A stretch of DNA of 64,000 nucleotides from Cyclospora cayetanensis (taxonomy: Eukaryota > Apicomplexa > Conoidasida > Eucoccidiorida > Eimeriidae): positions 372,001 through 436,000 of the forward strand of contig NW_020312258.1 of NCBI RefSeq assembly GCF_002999335.1, written 5' to 3'. The position numbers and the translations under genes were made by a program. Below are positions 1-12,720 of the stretch, piece after piece. Under the pieces are notes generated by a model. That model was not told where the DNA came from. It ran no database searches and was given only the letters and a program-made list of their open reading frames with translations. The first letter of the stretch is position 1. Each line of letters starts with the position of its first letter.

Positions 1-3000
1 CAGAGACGCAGCTGCTGCTCTACGAAGCCGCCCGTCAGTCTCAGCCGCCCACGAAACTCGAGGAGGCCTTTGCAAGAGGCAGACAAGGAGCCGTAGGGCA
101 AGCCTTTGAGGCTCCACCCTCGCCTTCTGGGAGACAGCCTTTCTCCCAAGATGACTCCGACGAGAGCTCGTCGAAGGCTTCAGCGGCTCCCTCTCCAAGC
201 CCTCCGCAGCTCTCGAGACTCTACGCCTCACCCTCATTTCCGCCAAACTTCTCGCCGATGCCTCGAGAAGTCTCTCCGCAGTATCCCCTGTCCTCGTCTC
301 AGCTGTCTACTGAAGGAACAGCCTCTGCCTTTCACCAGACATCATCTCCGCAAACCGCTCAAGATCCCTTGTCTTTGGAGCTGCTGCCTTCTGCTTCAGG
401 AGCACTTCCTCAGCAAACGCAGACACCGGCACGTCTCTCGGGAGGCCCTTCGTCCAATCCTGAAGGAACTGCCGCGGCTGTGAATGCAACTGCCCATGGC
501 ATGTGGCTCCCTTCGTCCCCCTTAGAGGCAACTTTAAGTGCTCTAAATCTTTTCCCCCTGCTGCCAGGAAGCCTCCCCGAGGTGAGTCCCCTACTGCCTT
601 CCGCGTCAACGCCTCCAAATGTGCCAGCAGGGATCTTAGAGGCGGATTCATCACGCCCTTGGAAACCTGGCAAGCGCTCAACAGAAACAGCGCAGACAGA
701 CGCAAGTGCATCCACAGAAGTCACCGGCGCTGCAGCAACCCTCATGCTGACAGCAGAATCTCCAGCATCATTGCTCGATCCCCGCGCAGTAGTGGCAGAG
801 GCGTTGCGAAGGGAAACGATTGAAGGTCAGGGAACGACAGCGTCTCTACAGCAGCAGCAGGAGCAGCAGCAGCAGGAGGCCGATCTTACAAGTCGGCAGC
901 AGCTGCTGTATGAACACCAGCAGCTACCTCAGCCGCGAAGTCGAGAGGAGCAGCAAAGTGAACTGCAGCCGTACAAGCAGCCCGCGCAGGGGATGCAGCA
1001 GCTGCAAGCCCCAGACAATCAGCAGCCAATTGGGCATCTGCAGAAGCTGTACGTACACCGAGGGGGCCGCCCCCCGCAGCAGCCCTACCAGCAGGAAGCG
1101 CAAATTTCTATGGGAGAAGCAGCAGCATTCAACTCCCCTCAAGAGCTGCTTTTCAGTGATCAGTCGCTCGCCTTTGGGCAGCATCCGCAGCAGTCATCGT
1201 TGATAGACTCTATACTTCCTGAGAACACCTTTGCAACCTCTATCCTTGACGAGACGCAGCAACAGGCCGCATCTTCTCCCTTCCCCTCCTCTCAGCTGTA
1301 CGCCAGCATGGATCTCTCCGGGAAGAATCCTTCGGCGACAAGTGCAACATCCCCCATCGGATACTTCACTCACAACCCAAACACCCCTGCTCTTCCTGCC
1401 GCAATACTACCCAGCCGTTTGGCTGGCGTAGCAAGCACCGAAAGTTCTCAGCACTACGCCCCTTCGGAAAGCCAAGTGATGCAATATTCCAAGTATTACC
1501 CAATACAGGAGGTGCCTCAGCAGCAGGAATCTCTGGGAGAGAGACTCCCAGCCTCTCCGCAACAGCAGCAGCAGTTTCTGCCTCAGCAGCAGCAGCAACA
1601 GCAGCAGGTTCTGACTCAGCAGTTTCCCCCGGGAGACAATGTGGTAGGGACTGCAGCAGCGATGTTGATGGCGGCGCATTCCCTGCTCAAAACGGGGGAG
1701 ACCGTCATGAGCGCGGTGCCGCTGCAAGAGATGCTGCTAGTTGGTCAGCAGCTGCAGCAGTCTGGATTTTTTCGCAGTCGAGGAGTTCAATACTTCGGCC
1801 TTAGGGCCCCTCTCTTCGTGGGAAACAAGAGAAACTTGCCGCCTCCCCCTGGCGCGGGGAGACCCTCCGTCATCTGCGCCTCGGAGGGAATGACTTGCTG
1901 TGTACCGGAGACAGCAGTTTCCCACTGGCGCGAGCAACTGTAAGGCTCTCCTGAAGGCTTAGGCCTAAGCTGTGCAGCTGCCTGCACGGGCTGTAATAGA
2001 ATTCATAGGGCCTCCCCCGTGTGCTGCTGTCTGGTCTGATGCTTGCATTTCAGCCCCTATTTGAACAACCACAGCAATGATCGACCTTGCAAGGCACATT
2101 TCGTGTCTGTCAAGAATGCCTTGTGCGCGTCCACGAGTTATCCGCGGGCTAAAGGCGGCGCATCGGGAGAGCAGCGGATCAACTTCCGAGACAGCCAGTT
2201 GTGCGGGATGGGCATTGTAGAAACGAACAGTTTTTGGGTGTACAGACACCTCCTTGTCATCCCTGACAATACCATGAACGATGCGGTCTGCGAATGCAAA
2301 GAGCCGAAAACTGCGAATGAAGAGGTGCGCGCATTCCACATTGGAGGCTTACCCTGCCCAAGAAAGCTGACTGCATGCATGAAAATTCGAGATATTCGTA
2401 ATCCGACAGCGTGCGGGGTGGCGTGGTAACGCCACGCTCTTGGTGGTGGCTTCTGTTGTTGATCCACTTACTCCACATTGCATCCTTTCAAGTTTAGTGC
2501 AGAAAAGGCAAAAAGGCCCTTCTGGGGAAAAAGTTTCATCTGAGAGTCCAGTGTACTGTGTTAGGATGGTAAAAACGGCTTGCTTGCCTCGCACCTAGGG
2601 GCCTTGTGTGGCGATCAAAAAACTCTCCCACGCAGACAGCTGCACACCAACAGCGTGCATATCGCGCTGCTCTTTGCGACCAGTGTATACTCTCCTGTGC
2701 ACACTGCTATTGAAATATTGAGACTTACAAAGAGAAACCCTTGGATGGAGGGGCTGGGCGTCTGCCTACGGATGCGCGTTTCATGAAAAACATCTGGGTA
2801 TACACGTGCATGCATGTGCATGGCATCCACGGTGCACGCACGTGCATGGCGAGGGTTTAGAGGACAGGGGGTGCCCTAGCGGTTGCTGTTACTGCGCATG
2901 CATGGCTTGAAACACTTTTGGCGAGGCTGCTTTTAGGGTCGGCTTCAAATCGAGGGCTTCGCGAACTGGGAGTATTCGCTAACGGAGGTCAAAAAGGCCG

Positions 3001-4069
3001 CAGAGGAGCACCGCAAAGGCGAAGAGCTAGCACAGGTAATTGCTCTCAAGATTTCAACAAAATTTCATGACGGTGTACTGCATTTAAAGTTCAAGGAATT
3101 CGGCTAACAGCATTACCGAACGCCACAAAGTCAAACCACGATTCCTGCCATCCCCCATAGATGTTAGGCCGTCACCCATCAACCTCGCCGAAATGTTGAA
3201 AAGCACACGTTTCAGCTGAGGCGTAGGATGTGGAGCCTGGCTGGACGTTGCCACGGCAGGCAGCGTCTAGAGGAGCAGTCCAGCAACTAGCGAGCGTGCC
3301 ACCTAGCAAGCCCGATTGTCAAGGGAAAAACTCACAAACACACATGGAAGCGAGCAACAAAGCCATCATAGCTTGCTTGCAGAATGGTGATGCATGCGGG
3401 AGGAGCATGCAGCCGTGTGAAAAAGCATACATGCGTCTAGGTGCCTCTGTGTGTATTTGCTTTTTTGAATTCTGCTTGCCGTAGCGCATTGGGGAGGCGA
3501 TCGCCATGACGTCTGCACTACGAGGCCCTGACGGCGTTCTCAACAAGATGGCAGAGGTAAAGATGCAGGAAAAAACGTCTCACAGCAATTTGACAGCAAA
3601 GGGGATGATTCGGCGGAAGGAAAGAGCTGCACATATTGAGGAATAAATATGTGCAGCTCTTTTGTAAACGTGGCGGGGAACACGGAAATGGTAGTCTAAC
3701 CTTTGCTCCTTGTATCCCGCTTCGTTTCCCTCTTTCCTTCCTGCATTGTCTTCGTGCATCATTCTTTCTGCATTTGGCCAAAAAATTCTACATGTGCGTG
3801 CCTCCTTGCCTATATGTGAACTGCCTTGCCTATTTGTGTGTGTGTATATATATATGCATATACTGATGCTTTGTTTGCGTCTCTCGTTTCGTTTCTGTCA
3901 AGTTATGTCGGTGTCTCTTCACCTTTGCCTTTTCGCCCGCCCGCCCCCATCCGTGTTCTTTGTTTGCCTCTTTTACATTTTTTCCTCTGCCCAGCCGATA
4001 TTTTCACCCTTTGTTTGGTGTGTTTGTTTGATTTAGCAACTCGCCAATGGTGCTCTCGCAACAGCTTAG
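1..4069 (+). CDS. Glutamine-rich protein, 3' part of a multi-exon gene (5' truncated by window)
   Basis: The reading frame is open from base 3 to a stop at 1941-1943. It encodes a low-complexity protein rich in Gln, Ser, Pro and Ala, with Q tracts near 850-880, 955-1025 and 1560-1620, so the gene starts left of the window. The apparent stop lies inside a good splice donor (gtaagg, exon end 1939). Splicing to an acceptor at 2053 continues the frame into a Cys-containing segment (2054-2324, donor gtgcgc). Three further phase-0 exons follow: 2937-3035, 3485-3556 and 4037-4069 (stop 4067-4069). These last exons encode an Ala/Glu-rich helical tail and have clean ag/gt borders. I see no known domain. 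The joins 1939/2054 and 2324/2937 are inferred. The last three exons could belong to a separate gene, or the first could simply stop at 1943. Confidence 0.55.
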
Positions 4070-6694
4070 TGAAAGCGTCCAGCCCGTAAAACGAAATTCC
4101 TCGTCGCTCGCCGCCTGTACCCCACGTGCTGCTTGTGCTTACCACAGACCTAGTCGTCTATGTAGAAGACATAAAACAAATTCCTCCTAAATGTAGTTCC
4201 TCAAAATAAAGCCGCTACGCTCTAACGGCGAGAAAATCTTTGCAAACCCTGGCAGCAGTAAATCCTTGCCACACGCTTGGTGCTGGGGGACCTTTCTAAA
4301 GGAAGAAAGTGATTCATCCATGACCGGACACTACTAACCAGCACCGGCACCCGATATACGAAATATCCGTTCACACGCGATATACATTTCACGCACAACA
4401 CTGCTTCCTCCGAACATTCTTTTTCCCGATCCTCCTCCCCCCTTGCCCCCACAAACAGCGCCGTCCGCCAGGCACGCAATGGAGAGAGAATGAAAGTGCT
4501 AGCACCTTTCTGAGGCTTCTTCGCATGCGCCCATGCCTTTCATTAGATTCGTTGCTCTGAAGCTGCCCCTCTGCCCCTTCCCCACCTCATTATCAACGCA
4601 TTGTCCACACACGTACAAGCAGTGCTGCAACTCGGCATCTGCTGCACAGCCAAAAATGTTGCATTTTTAAACGCGCCTATACCCAAAGTGGACACACACA
4701 CATACACACACAGGCACATACATACATACATACATACACATCCTATCACTCAAGTCAGCAAGTGGATTGGTGGGAACGGGATGCTCTCGCTTGCCGCAGT
4801 CCTCTCATTGCGGCTTTCGTTTGGAATCGCACCGCCGAGGACTGCGCCTTAGTGCTGCTGCTCGTGGGTATGGTCTGCCAAAGCCAGCTGTGGTATGTAA
4901 AAAGCTCCGCCGTCACAATTTTTTTTGCGTATTGTCAGAATATGAAACCTTCCAATAAGACCGTCAATTTAGGCTTTTACGCCTATCCTTGGGATCCCAA
5001 GGAGAAGCCAGAGGGCAGTATGGGCATCCCGTAGAGGCCACTCTCTTAGTTCCTTGGGGTCCAGGCGACTGAAGAGAGCGAGCCAACTCGTGTCTTCAGG
5101 CTTCCAGAGTCAACCGATTTCGGGTGACTTAGAAGCCCGCCTCAAGACACGCTCAGCCTTTCAGCTCTCAGATTTACCGACTGACTCAGGAAGGCCTCTA
5201 GTGCACGGCTGCGCTTACATTATCCGTGAGGGGTGCCTCCTAGCCCCCACGAGCGCTATGCAAAAAGCATGTGAAAGAAATCAAGTACCCCCTGCAAAGA
5301 ATACACCCTTCTGCTTGCCCCCTCGGCCCCGAATACGAGTAGGAGAGGGCCAGCAAGGATGCACATTGTTGCGCGATCTAAACACTAGGACTATGCGTCT
5401 GTACACACATAAAGATAATAATTCGGACGGGCATGCAGAGCTCTTCCATAGAGTTTCGAGTTCTCACTAACCCTATGACAAAAGAAGCTGCGTTTACGAA
5501 CAACCAAGCCAATCAATCACTGCCTAGGCAAGTATTGATCCCACATGACTGACCTTGCAGAAACTGCCGAAGTGCAGCCTGGATAACTGAATCCCCGCCT
5601 GTCGCTGCGGCTTGCAGTACACTAGATAAGGCCAGTGGAGAGAAGGTGCCAAGGGACGCCAGCACTATATGGAATCGAGGCAAGAGGGCTTCCTCGCCTG
5701 TACGGCAGCGGCCGAGCAGCGTTCGATTTAGGATGGGATGATCGTTTCTACAAGCTTTTGAGTGGGAGGCCCCACAGGAGATGCAAAGACACCATGGAGT
5801 GCATCGATGGGCTAAGATGCACGGGTAGCCCACGCCGACAAGGATTCTTTCAAGAGTTAAATTAAAAGGGCCCTACAGCGCTCCGAAGACGTCCTTTGGC
5901 CTAAATTCTCATCGCTGTGCGCTTTCTTCTATGGCTTAAATTAACAGCCCCGACACCGAACATTCAGATCTTTCCACCATGTCCACACTGCAGCCTCTCT
6001 TAAGCAAACGGCCTACTTACTTTCCAGCGCAGCAGCTCACACAACAGCAGCAATCATAGCCAGTCGTCCTGTGTCTCGCGGAGGAGCGCCCCTTCCTCCC
6101 GTCCGTAGGCTGCGCTGGCAATTTTGCGTGCTAGCTGCATGCGCAGGAGTCCTACGGCAGCTGGCACCACCCGCTGCAGCCCTAGAAACTCATATTACGG
6201 ACCCGTGCTGCACTACGAAGGACTAACCGATGAGAAATAGGGATAATATCTGGCTTCGTTTCGTTCCAATCGCTGGAAAGTGGAGGCGAAGCAACAGCAC
6301 AAGCGACTGCTGTTGCTTCGCCCTTCCTTCTCGCCTTCCCGAGGAACCGGGTGCTCTCTTGTTCGAAGGGAGTGAAAGTGACGTTGATCTCTCTTTTATG
6401 ACGCATAAGCCTGTATTTGTGTCCCTCTTGCACATGAATTGTTGTTTTCGGCCCTTCGCGGCCCTGTACAGACAGCCCAGACTGCCCACCCACCGGGAGT
6501 AAATTACCGCCTCTCGTGCCACAGTTCCCCTTGTTCTCTTTCCACTTACTTTTCTGCATCCTAGCGGCGTTTTTTTCTTTATTCCGCACTTTCTGCGGTT
6601 TCTGTCGGGGCACCTTCGCCTCGGAAGTTTCGAGACTGCTGCGAGAAATCGGGGGACCAAGGAAGCCGTAAACGGCTACCCAACCCTACCCAAG
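4070..6694. other. Intergenic, no gene supported
   Basis: No open frame here shows family similarity or convincing exon borders. The stretch holds a (CA)n/(CATA)n microsatellite at about 4683-4740. The 500 bases before 6695 presumably carry the promoter of the XAP5 gene. Open frames on the minus strand at 6182-6660 have no recognisable content. Confidence 0.5.
4683..4740. repeat. (CA)n/(CATA)n microsatellite
   Basis: Alternating cacacata and catacata units run for about 55 bases in intergenic DNA. Confidence 0.9.
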
Positions 6695-9600
6695 ATGGAT
6701 TTCAGGATTGTGGGAGAGGGCGGCAATGCGGTGCTGCAGACCATTCACGCGAGTGAGGGGGGAAGGGCGATTCGGTTGCTGCAGCAGCGCCAAAAGATGC
6801 AGCAGCACCTGCAGGAGGCGAAGGAGAAGCTAGAAACCAAAGGCACAAAACGGAAGAATATCAATTGGGGAGGCTCAGCGGCAGACAGATTGGAAGAGCA
6901 GTTCAAGAAGGAGACCGTCGGTCTAGTCAGCGCTGAGGACTTTAAAGTGCGAAGGGCGAAGCTAGAGGAGCAGATCAAATACGAGGCGAAGGCGCTCTTT
7001 ACACAGTACGTCGAGCCGCCTTCGAATATATTGATGGCAGACTTTGAGCTCAGAAAGTATCTTTGTTATTGAAGGTTTCCCCTTCTCTTCGTATTTGTAT
7101 CTGTATTTGTGTTGGTGCGTGTGCCTTCCTCTATGACTGATTCTCTTTTGGGCGCTCTGTCTAGGGGCCACTCCTTCTCGCCTTCTGCGCACCTCTCTTC
7201 CTACTCTTTCCCTTCTAGTTCTGTCTGAAACACCCTGAGTGCCTGCCTTTGTATCCAGGCGGGTTCTCTTTATATTCCGCCTTCGCCTGTATTTCCAATC
7301 GACCCCCTCTCCTCCCCCCTCGCTTCCTCCTCCGGTCTTTCTTCTTTCCCCGCAAATGTAGCAAATGCGACGTGTGCGCATGCGTGTGCATGCCGCCCCT
7401 TCCCGCCGGAAAGATTTTCTCCCCATGCGTGATATATTCATGACGCGCATACGATTTGCCTCCTTTTGTTTTAGCCTCCTTCCTCGGCCTCTCTTTTTCG
7501 CCTCCCCTGCACCTGGCCACCTCCCCGCCTGCTGAGTGCGGCTGCAGCAGCATTCTTGCAAGAGTGGGATTCGGCGATGCGCGTGTGTAATGGCTCAGGA
7601 AGTTTCAGGAGAAGCGCAAATTCGAATTTCGCCTGGCGAAGAGCAAGCTGTCCTTTTGCGACGAGCAAGTCGAAGAGGTTCTAGAACCCGCCGATCCAGA
7701 AGATGAGGGAGGCGACAGTGCAGCTGAAACGGGGGGGGAGGGCCTTGTTGCGGAGGAAGAGAGCAACGAACGCGTCAAGAGCTTTCCTGCAAAATTGGAA
7801 ACTGCCTCCCAGAGAGGAGGCTGCAGGGGAGAGGGGGTAAAGACGGAGGCTGCTGCGGAGACGCCGTCTTCGGATGCGGCTTGTGCGTTGCGAGCGAACG
7901 TCAAAAAAAATGAGGAAGCTGTGCAACACTCCCCCACGGAAGCACATACTGCAGGCCTATCAGGTATTCGGCGCTCTTGATGGGAAGATGCATTCTAGCT
8001 AGCCAGCTAGCCAGCGCCTAAACTCAGAGGGGAGAAGGCGGGGGGAGGAGGGAAGCGGGAGGATCTCCGTAGGGGCGTGCAATGGGCATGCGTATTTTTC
8101 TGTCACGCCTCGCTTTTGGCCTTGTAGGATGATGTGTGGCTACGTGGGATTTCAGGTGTATTTTTGCATGCACGGATCTTGCCTTCAAAAAAAGGCCTGT
8201 GCTCCCTCCGTCCGTGCAGATGCAGCCCGTCGTAGTGCGTCTTCTCCCTCTCCCGCTGATCCTGCTGGAGGGACTGTCTTCAAAATAAGAAAGCGAATCG
8301 GCAAGGATCCAAGCGTTGACACAAGTTACCTCCCCGTAAGTCTGCAGCAGTGTCTGCTGCTGCCTGAAAAGGCAAGATCTAAGTCCGTCTCTACGCCTCC
8401 CCAGACCCTCTTCTTTGAGTCGCGCTTTGACACCGTGCCGAAAGCAAGGGTGCCTTGCACACGCATCTCCTCACTCCCACCTCCTTCCGTGTTTCTCATG
8501 AGGCGCTTTGCATCTTAAGGACAAGGAGAGGGACGCCCAGCTGGCTGCAGAACGACAACAGTTGATCGAAGAATACAGACAAAAGGAAGAACGCGAAAAA
8601 CGTGAGGTCGCAGATAGGCCTGTCCATATACACCCATGCCATATGTATGCACAAAAATTCCACCATGTGCGTGTGTGAAATTCCAGTGTATGCACACAGG
8701 GCCTTTTCCCCACACAGAAAGCTCTCTGTACATAGAACATACTGCATATACATCTATATATGTATGTACGAATAGACGTACATGTGTATTTCTTGTATAT
8801 CTACATGATATACAGTGTGTTACATACTGTACAGAGATACATTTTACACTGTACATTTGTAGACATGTATATCCATTTGCATGCGCGCGCACTGTATTCG
8901 CTGCGCACGTGGCCCTAGAGGGCTGTTGGGGCTTTGGGTGTCAAGTAAAATGCCACAAAAACACGTTTTTTGCTGCCTCTGTTTCCTAAGTGTGGCCAAG
9001 TCCAGTTGTCTTGTACGTGCGGTGCTCTATCTGAGTGCTGTCAATTTTTTCCATGTCTGTGGTCGTTGCTTGGCTTGCGTTGCTCTTTGTTTTAGTTGCT
9101 TTGCACGGGCACTCTTCGTGGATGCGCACCCCTCCACAGAGCCACTGGCCGCACCTAGCAGTCCCGCGCTGCTGCGACTTTGCGATTTGGAGTTGGCAGT
9201 CTCAGTGCATGCATGTGGATTCCGGGATGTTTATCCTGCGATATGCAGGACTGCATGCACATCCTCGAATACGCTTTTTCTGTCTTTCTGCAGGCATGCC
9301 TCTGTGCGTGACATATTCCTATTGGGACGGAACGGGGCACCGCCGTCGCATTCAGGTGCTGCGCGGCTCGACAGTTGGGGAATTTTTGGCAACGGCGAAG
9401 CGTGAGCTGGAGCGTGAATTTGTTGAGTTGCGCTCTGTAGCTACGGAGAATTTGATGTACGTCAAGGAGGACCTCATTCTGCCGCATGTAAGGCCGCAGC
9501 AAGACACTGGGGAAGGGGGCAGAGGAGCAGGAGGGTTGGAAAGAGAAAGGGAGAGAAGCGAGGTGCTGAGGCAGTGACAAGGGCCGTCCTGTGTCGCGCC

Positions 9601-10620
9601 GCAGAGCAACAGCAGCAGGGATGAAGCCACATGTGCTCTAGGGGGACTTGTTTGATATGCAAGCTCCGAGTCGAATGCTTTGCTTCTCATCTCACTTCGT
9701 GGACCTGTTTGTTGCATAAGAGCTGTCGCTTTTCGTTTGCCGAATCGGTTCTTGATGAACCTTCTTCACGGGGGCGGCCGTGTGCCTCTGTCCTTCCACC
9801 ATGTCATCACGCACATTGCTTTTCGAAGTGTCTTCGCATCCTTCCCGCAGAGAGCTTGACACCGTGTGTTTGTGTGTCTGCAACCCGGCAGTCTGCTCCC
9901 CTTCCTCTGCGATGCATGCATTTTGCCGTTGCCGCAAGCATGCGCGTCTGCTGAGTCGGTCTAAACGTCGACTCGTGCGTGCCTGCAGAACGTTACCTTC
10001 TTCGAGTTGATCAAGAGCAAGGCTCGGGGAAAGTCAGGACCCCTTTTCCACTTTGACGCGCACGATGACGTTCGCGTCTTTAATGACGTTCGGACGGAGA
10101 AGGAAGACTCGCATGCGGGAAAAATTGTAGACAAGAAGTGGTTTGAGCGCAACAAGCACATCTTTCCGGCCTCGCGATGGGAAGTTGTACGCGCGCTGTA
10201 CACTTTGCTGAAAAAATTTAGAGGAGCGACTTTCTGTCCATCAGAGGCATGGTTGCCAGAGTGTTGGTGTGGGATGCTCGCAGTCTGCATGCGGGTACAG
10301 GGCTGCTGCTGCACTTCGTAGACAGCGAAAAATTGCGTGAAAAGCCGTGGTAGATAGATCTAGCCGCTGCAGTGCCTCCTTTTTCTCGTGGTGAACTGCT
10401 TCCTAGGGGGGCAGCCAGGTGTAAGGGGTATGTATGCATGCACCACCTGCCGGGACTATCACTGCATCGTACGTCATTTTCTCGCGCTCTCTGTTTGCGT
10501 GCTGTCAATTTGCTGTGCCCGCAGTTCAATCCAAACAAAACTTATGACACCTACACCATCAGAGGCGATGATAGAATGTGGAAGGGTGTCGCTGATCACA
10601 GCAACCTTGTTCCCTGGTAA
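6695..10620 (+). CDS. XAP5: XAP5/FAM50 family nuclear protein
   Basis: Seven exons give one frame of 453 residues: 6695-7005, 7599-7963, 8220-8335, 8520-8601, 9294-9487, 9989-10186 and 10525-10620. Every intron is GT..AG and all phases match. The N-terminal block (sequence '[11 protein letters not shown]') and the C-terminal blocks ('[11 protein letters not shown]', '[12 protein letters not shown]', '[10 protein letters not shown]', 'HIFPASRWE') are diagnostic of XAP5/FAM50. Members are nuclear proteins linked to spliceosomes and gene expression. The conserved 'GKDP.VDTSYLP' box is in exon 3. Exon 2 adds an acidic, Ser/Glu-rich insertion (about residues 120-225) between the N-terminal coiled region and that box. 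This makes the protein longer than the roughly 340-residue animal form. The start is the first ATG and precedes the conserved N-terminus. Identity is secure; function in this organism is inferred from the family. Confidence 0.95.
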
Positions 10621-12720
10621 AAGAAAGCGCTAACAGAAAGGAGGCACTGAGGGCTCTCCCTACTCCAAAAAGCCCCATACATATCAATTAATGGCAATAA
10701 CCATTAGCCTGCGGGCTTTCCGAAAGGGTGACCCTTTACTGAAGGGCTTCATCAGTTGGACTGGAGACTCTCAGCCCTCCTTAGAGTCAGAAGGGGCACC
10801 CTATTTTGAGCAGACGGTGTGGATTAGCCTGCTCGCGCAGTGTTTTTGTTGCCGTACTCTTCGGCCCGCAGGGAAATTATATGGGGGCAGGACAGGAGCA
10901 AGCACGCATGCAGATTCGTATAGGGGCAGCGTCAGAAGAGAGCGCGATAGAAGTGCCTTACGGGAGGAGAGACTCAGGGCTCCATGCAGTGTATGCAGCC
11001 CTAATACACTCAACAATGTTTTTGAACTTTTGCACGAATCCCAGGCCGACGATGCTGTGCAGACATTCCCCAATAGGTACACTTTGCCGCTCTCTGGATC
11101 GGCGGGATAGAGCGCAAGAAGCCTCTGCTTGCCCCTTCCAAGACGACGGGTCCAGCCACACATAAACACTTCCCCCAGCTCCAGCTGGATTTAGCTAACG
11201 AAGAATTGACTAATTGGCTTGCCTTTCGTATAACCCCTTCCTTCTAGAGAAGTACGAGCCCGACAAAATAACATGCAACGTTGAGTACCTGTGCGGTAAT
11301 TGAAATGTGCAACTAGCCACAAGTGGTCGGAGGACATACGGGGTGCAGGCCTGTGCAACCAACTACACTCTTCCTCTCTCCTCAGAGCGGTACACTCTAC
11401 TAGGTGCAGGAAAAGAAGGAGAAAGCTCTTTCAGAAACGCAGTAGAGCTTCTTATCAGGCTTCTACTGGGTATAAACTTAGTGTATCCCCACAGAGACTT
11501 TAGCGAGAGCATTAAACCACGCCGATGTTGGATTCTTTGGCTCGATCACGTACAAGCCCTCCTTCTCTGCAGGATGCGCGCTTCAACAGTAATGCTAACT
11601 CCCCAGTCTACATTTTCGTCCAATCACTTGGCAAACGGCGCATAGCAGGGGCACCTATCTCCGCTGGCTTGAGGCAAGAGTGCCTGCCGACCCCTTCGTC
11701 GTGCTTACACCCCAATGTGCAGATGTTGTGCGTGCAACTGAAACTTCCTCTATGCAGAACTCTTAAGAAAGCTGGACGAACGCACGCAGGGCAGCGAACT
11801 CATCGCTTCTGTTTTCTGTTCCTCAGCTGCTGATAACGGCAAATACGTCAAAACAATGATATTCGGAATACATCAGCTTTCCATTGACCACTGCAAGCGT
11901 GCGAGTCCGGCGTGCCGTCGCTCTACTACTAGGTGGACAGCAAAATACACCGCAAAATACCGTCCCTTGCTGTCGAAAGAGCGGCTAAGCCACAAGAATA
12001 CCCACGCCGCACGCGAATTTCGCGTGCACGGGCAGGTATATCCGCTTTATGCGGTGCCTACCCACGAGAAGCACTCTCACCGTTCCACAGACGTTGAAAC
12101 CAGCAACGCAACAGCGCTGCCATGACCCTAAAGAAAAAGGGCAGCACTATTTAAGCTGCGAAGGAGTCACTGGGACGAATTAAGGGCGAAGAAGCGCTTT
12201 CTCCATAGAAGAACGACTGACGGAAGTCTGCGGACCGCAACACCCCGGCAGACCAGGCCGCTCCTGCATGCCCCACAAGGTGTATCTACACCGCCACAGT
12301 GCCGCACCTTCTTTGACAGCTTTCAAAGAGCAGTCTTCTAGGGTAGCTATTTGGCTCTGAACCCTCTTGATCTGCTTGAAAAACGGAGCGCAAGTCTGCG
12401 ATGTAGCTTTGCAGCTATCCTTAAGCCGTCATGGGGTGGCATCTGCGTTCAAGTAGCCTATTTGATTGGCCTAGGACCGTTTTTTCCTGTGTTCTCGCCA
12501 CTCTATTCTATTTTAAACCACATGACGGGTAATTTATGCCCGAACGCTCGCATTTCTGGATCCAGGAGGTCCGACGTGTCTGCAGTGTACCTACGGCTCA
12601 GGCTCGCGACAGCCCTCTGAAAAACCGCGGACTCATTTGGAATCTGTATAGAACCTTTTCGACTCATTTGTGTATCCAGAGTTTCAAGTATTAGTCCTCT
12701 CTATCCTCCGGTCTAGGGAA
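10621..12720. other. Intergenic, no gene supported
   Basis: About 2.1 kb separates the XAP5 stop from the exchanger start. Short open frames occur on both strands, but none has recognisable content or consistent exon borders. I see nothing definite here. Confidence 0.45.

Noticed and set aside
6182..6660. Two overlapping minus-strand open frames of about 145 codons
   Set aside because: They lie in the likely promoter and 5' UTR of the XAP5 gene and show no domain.
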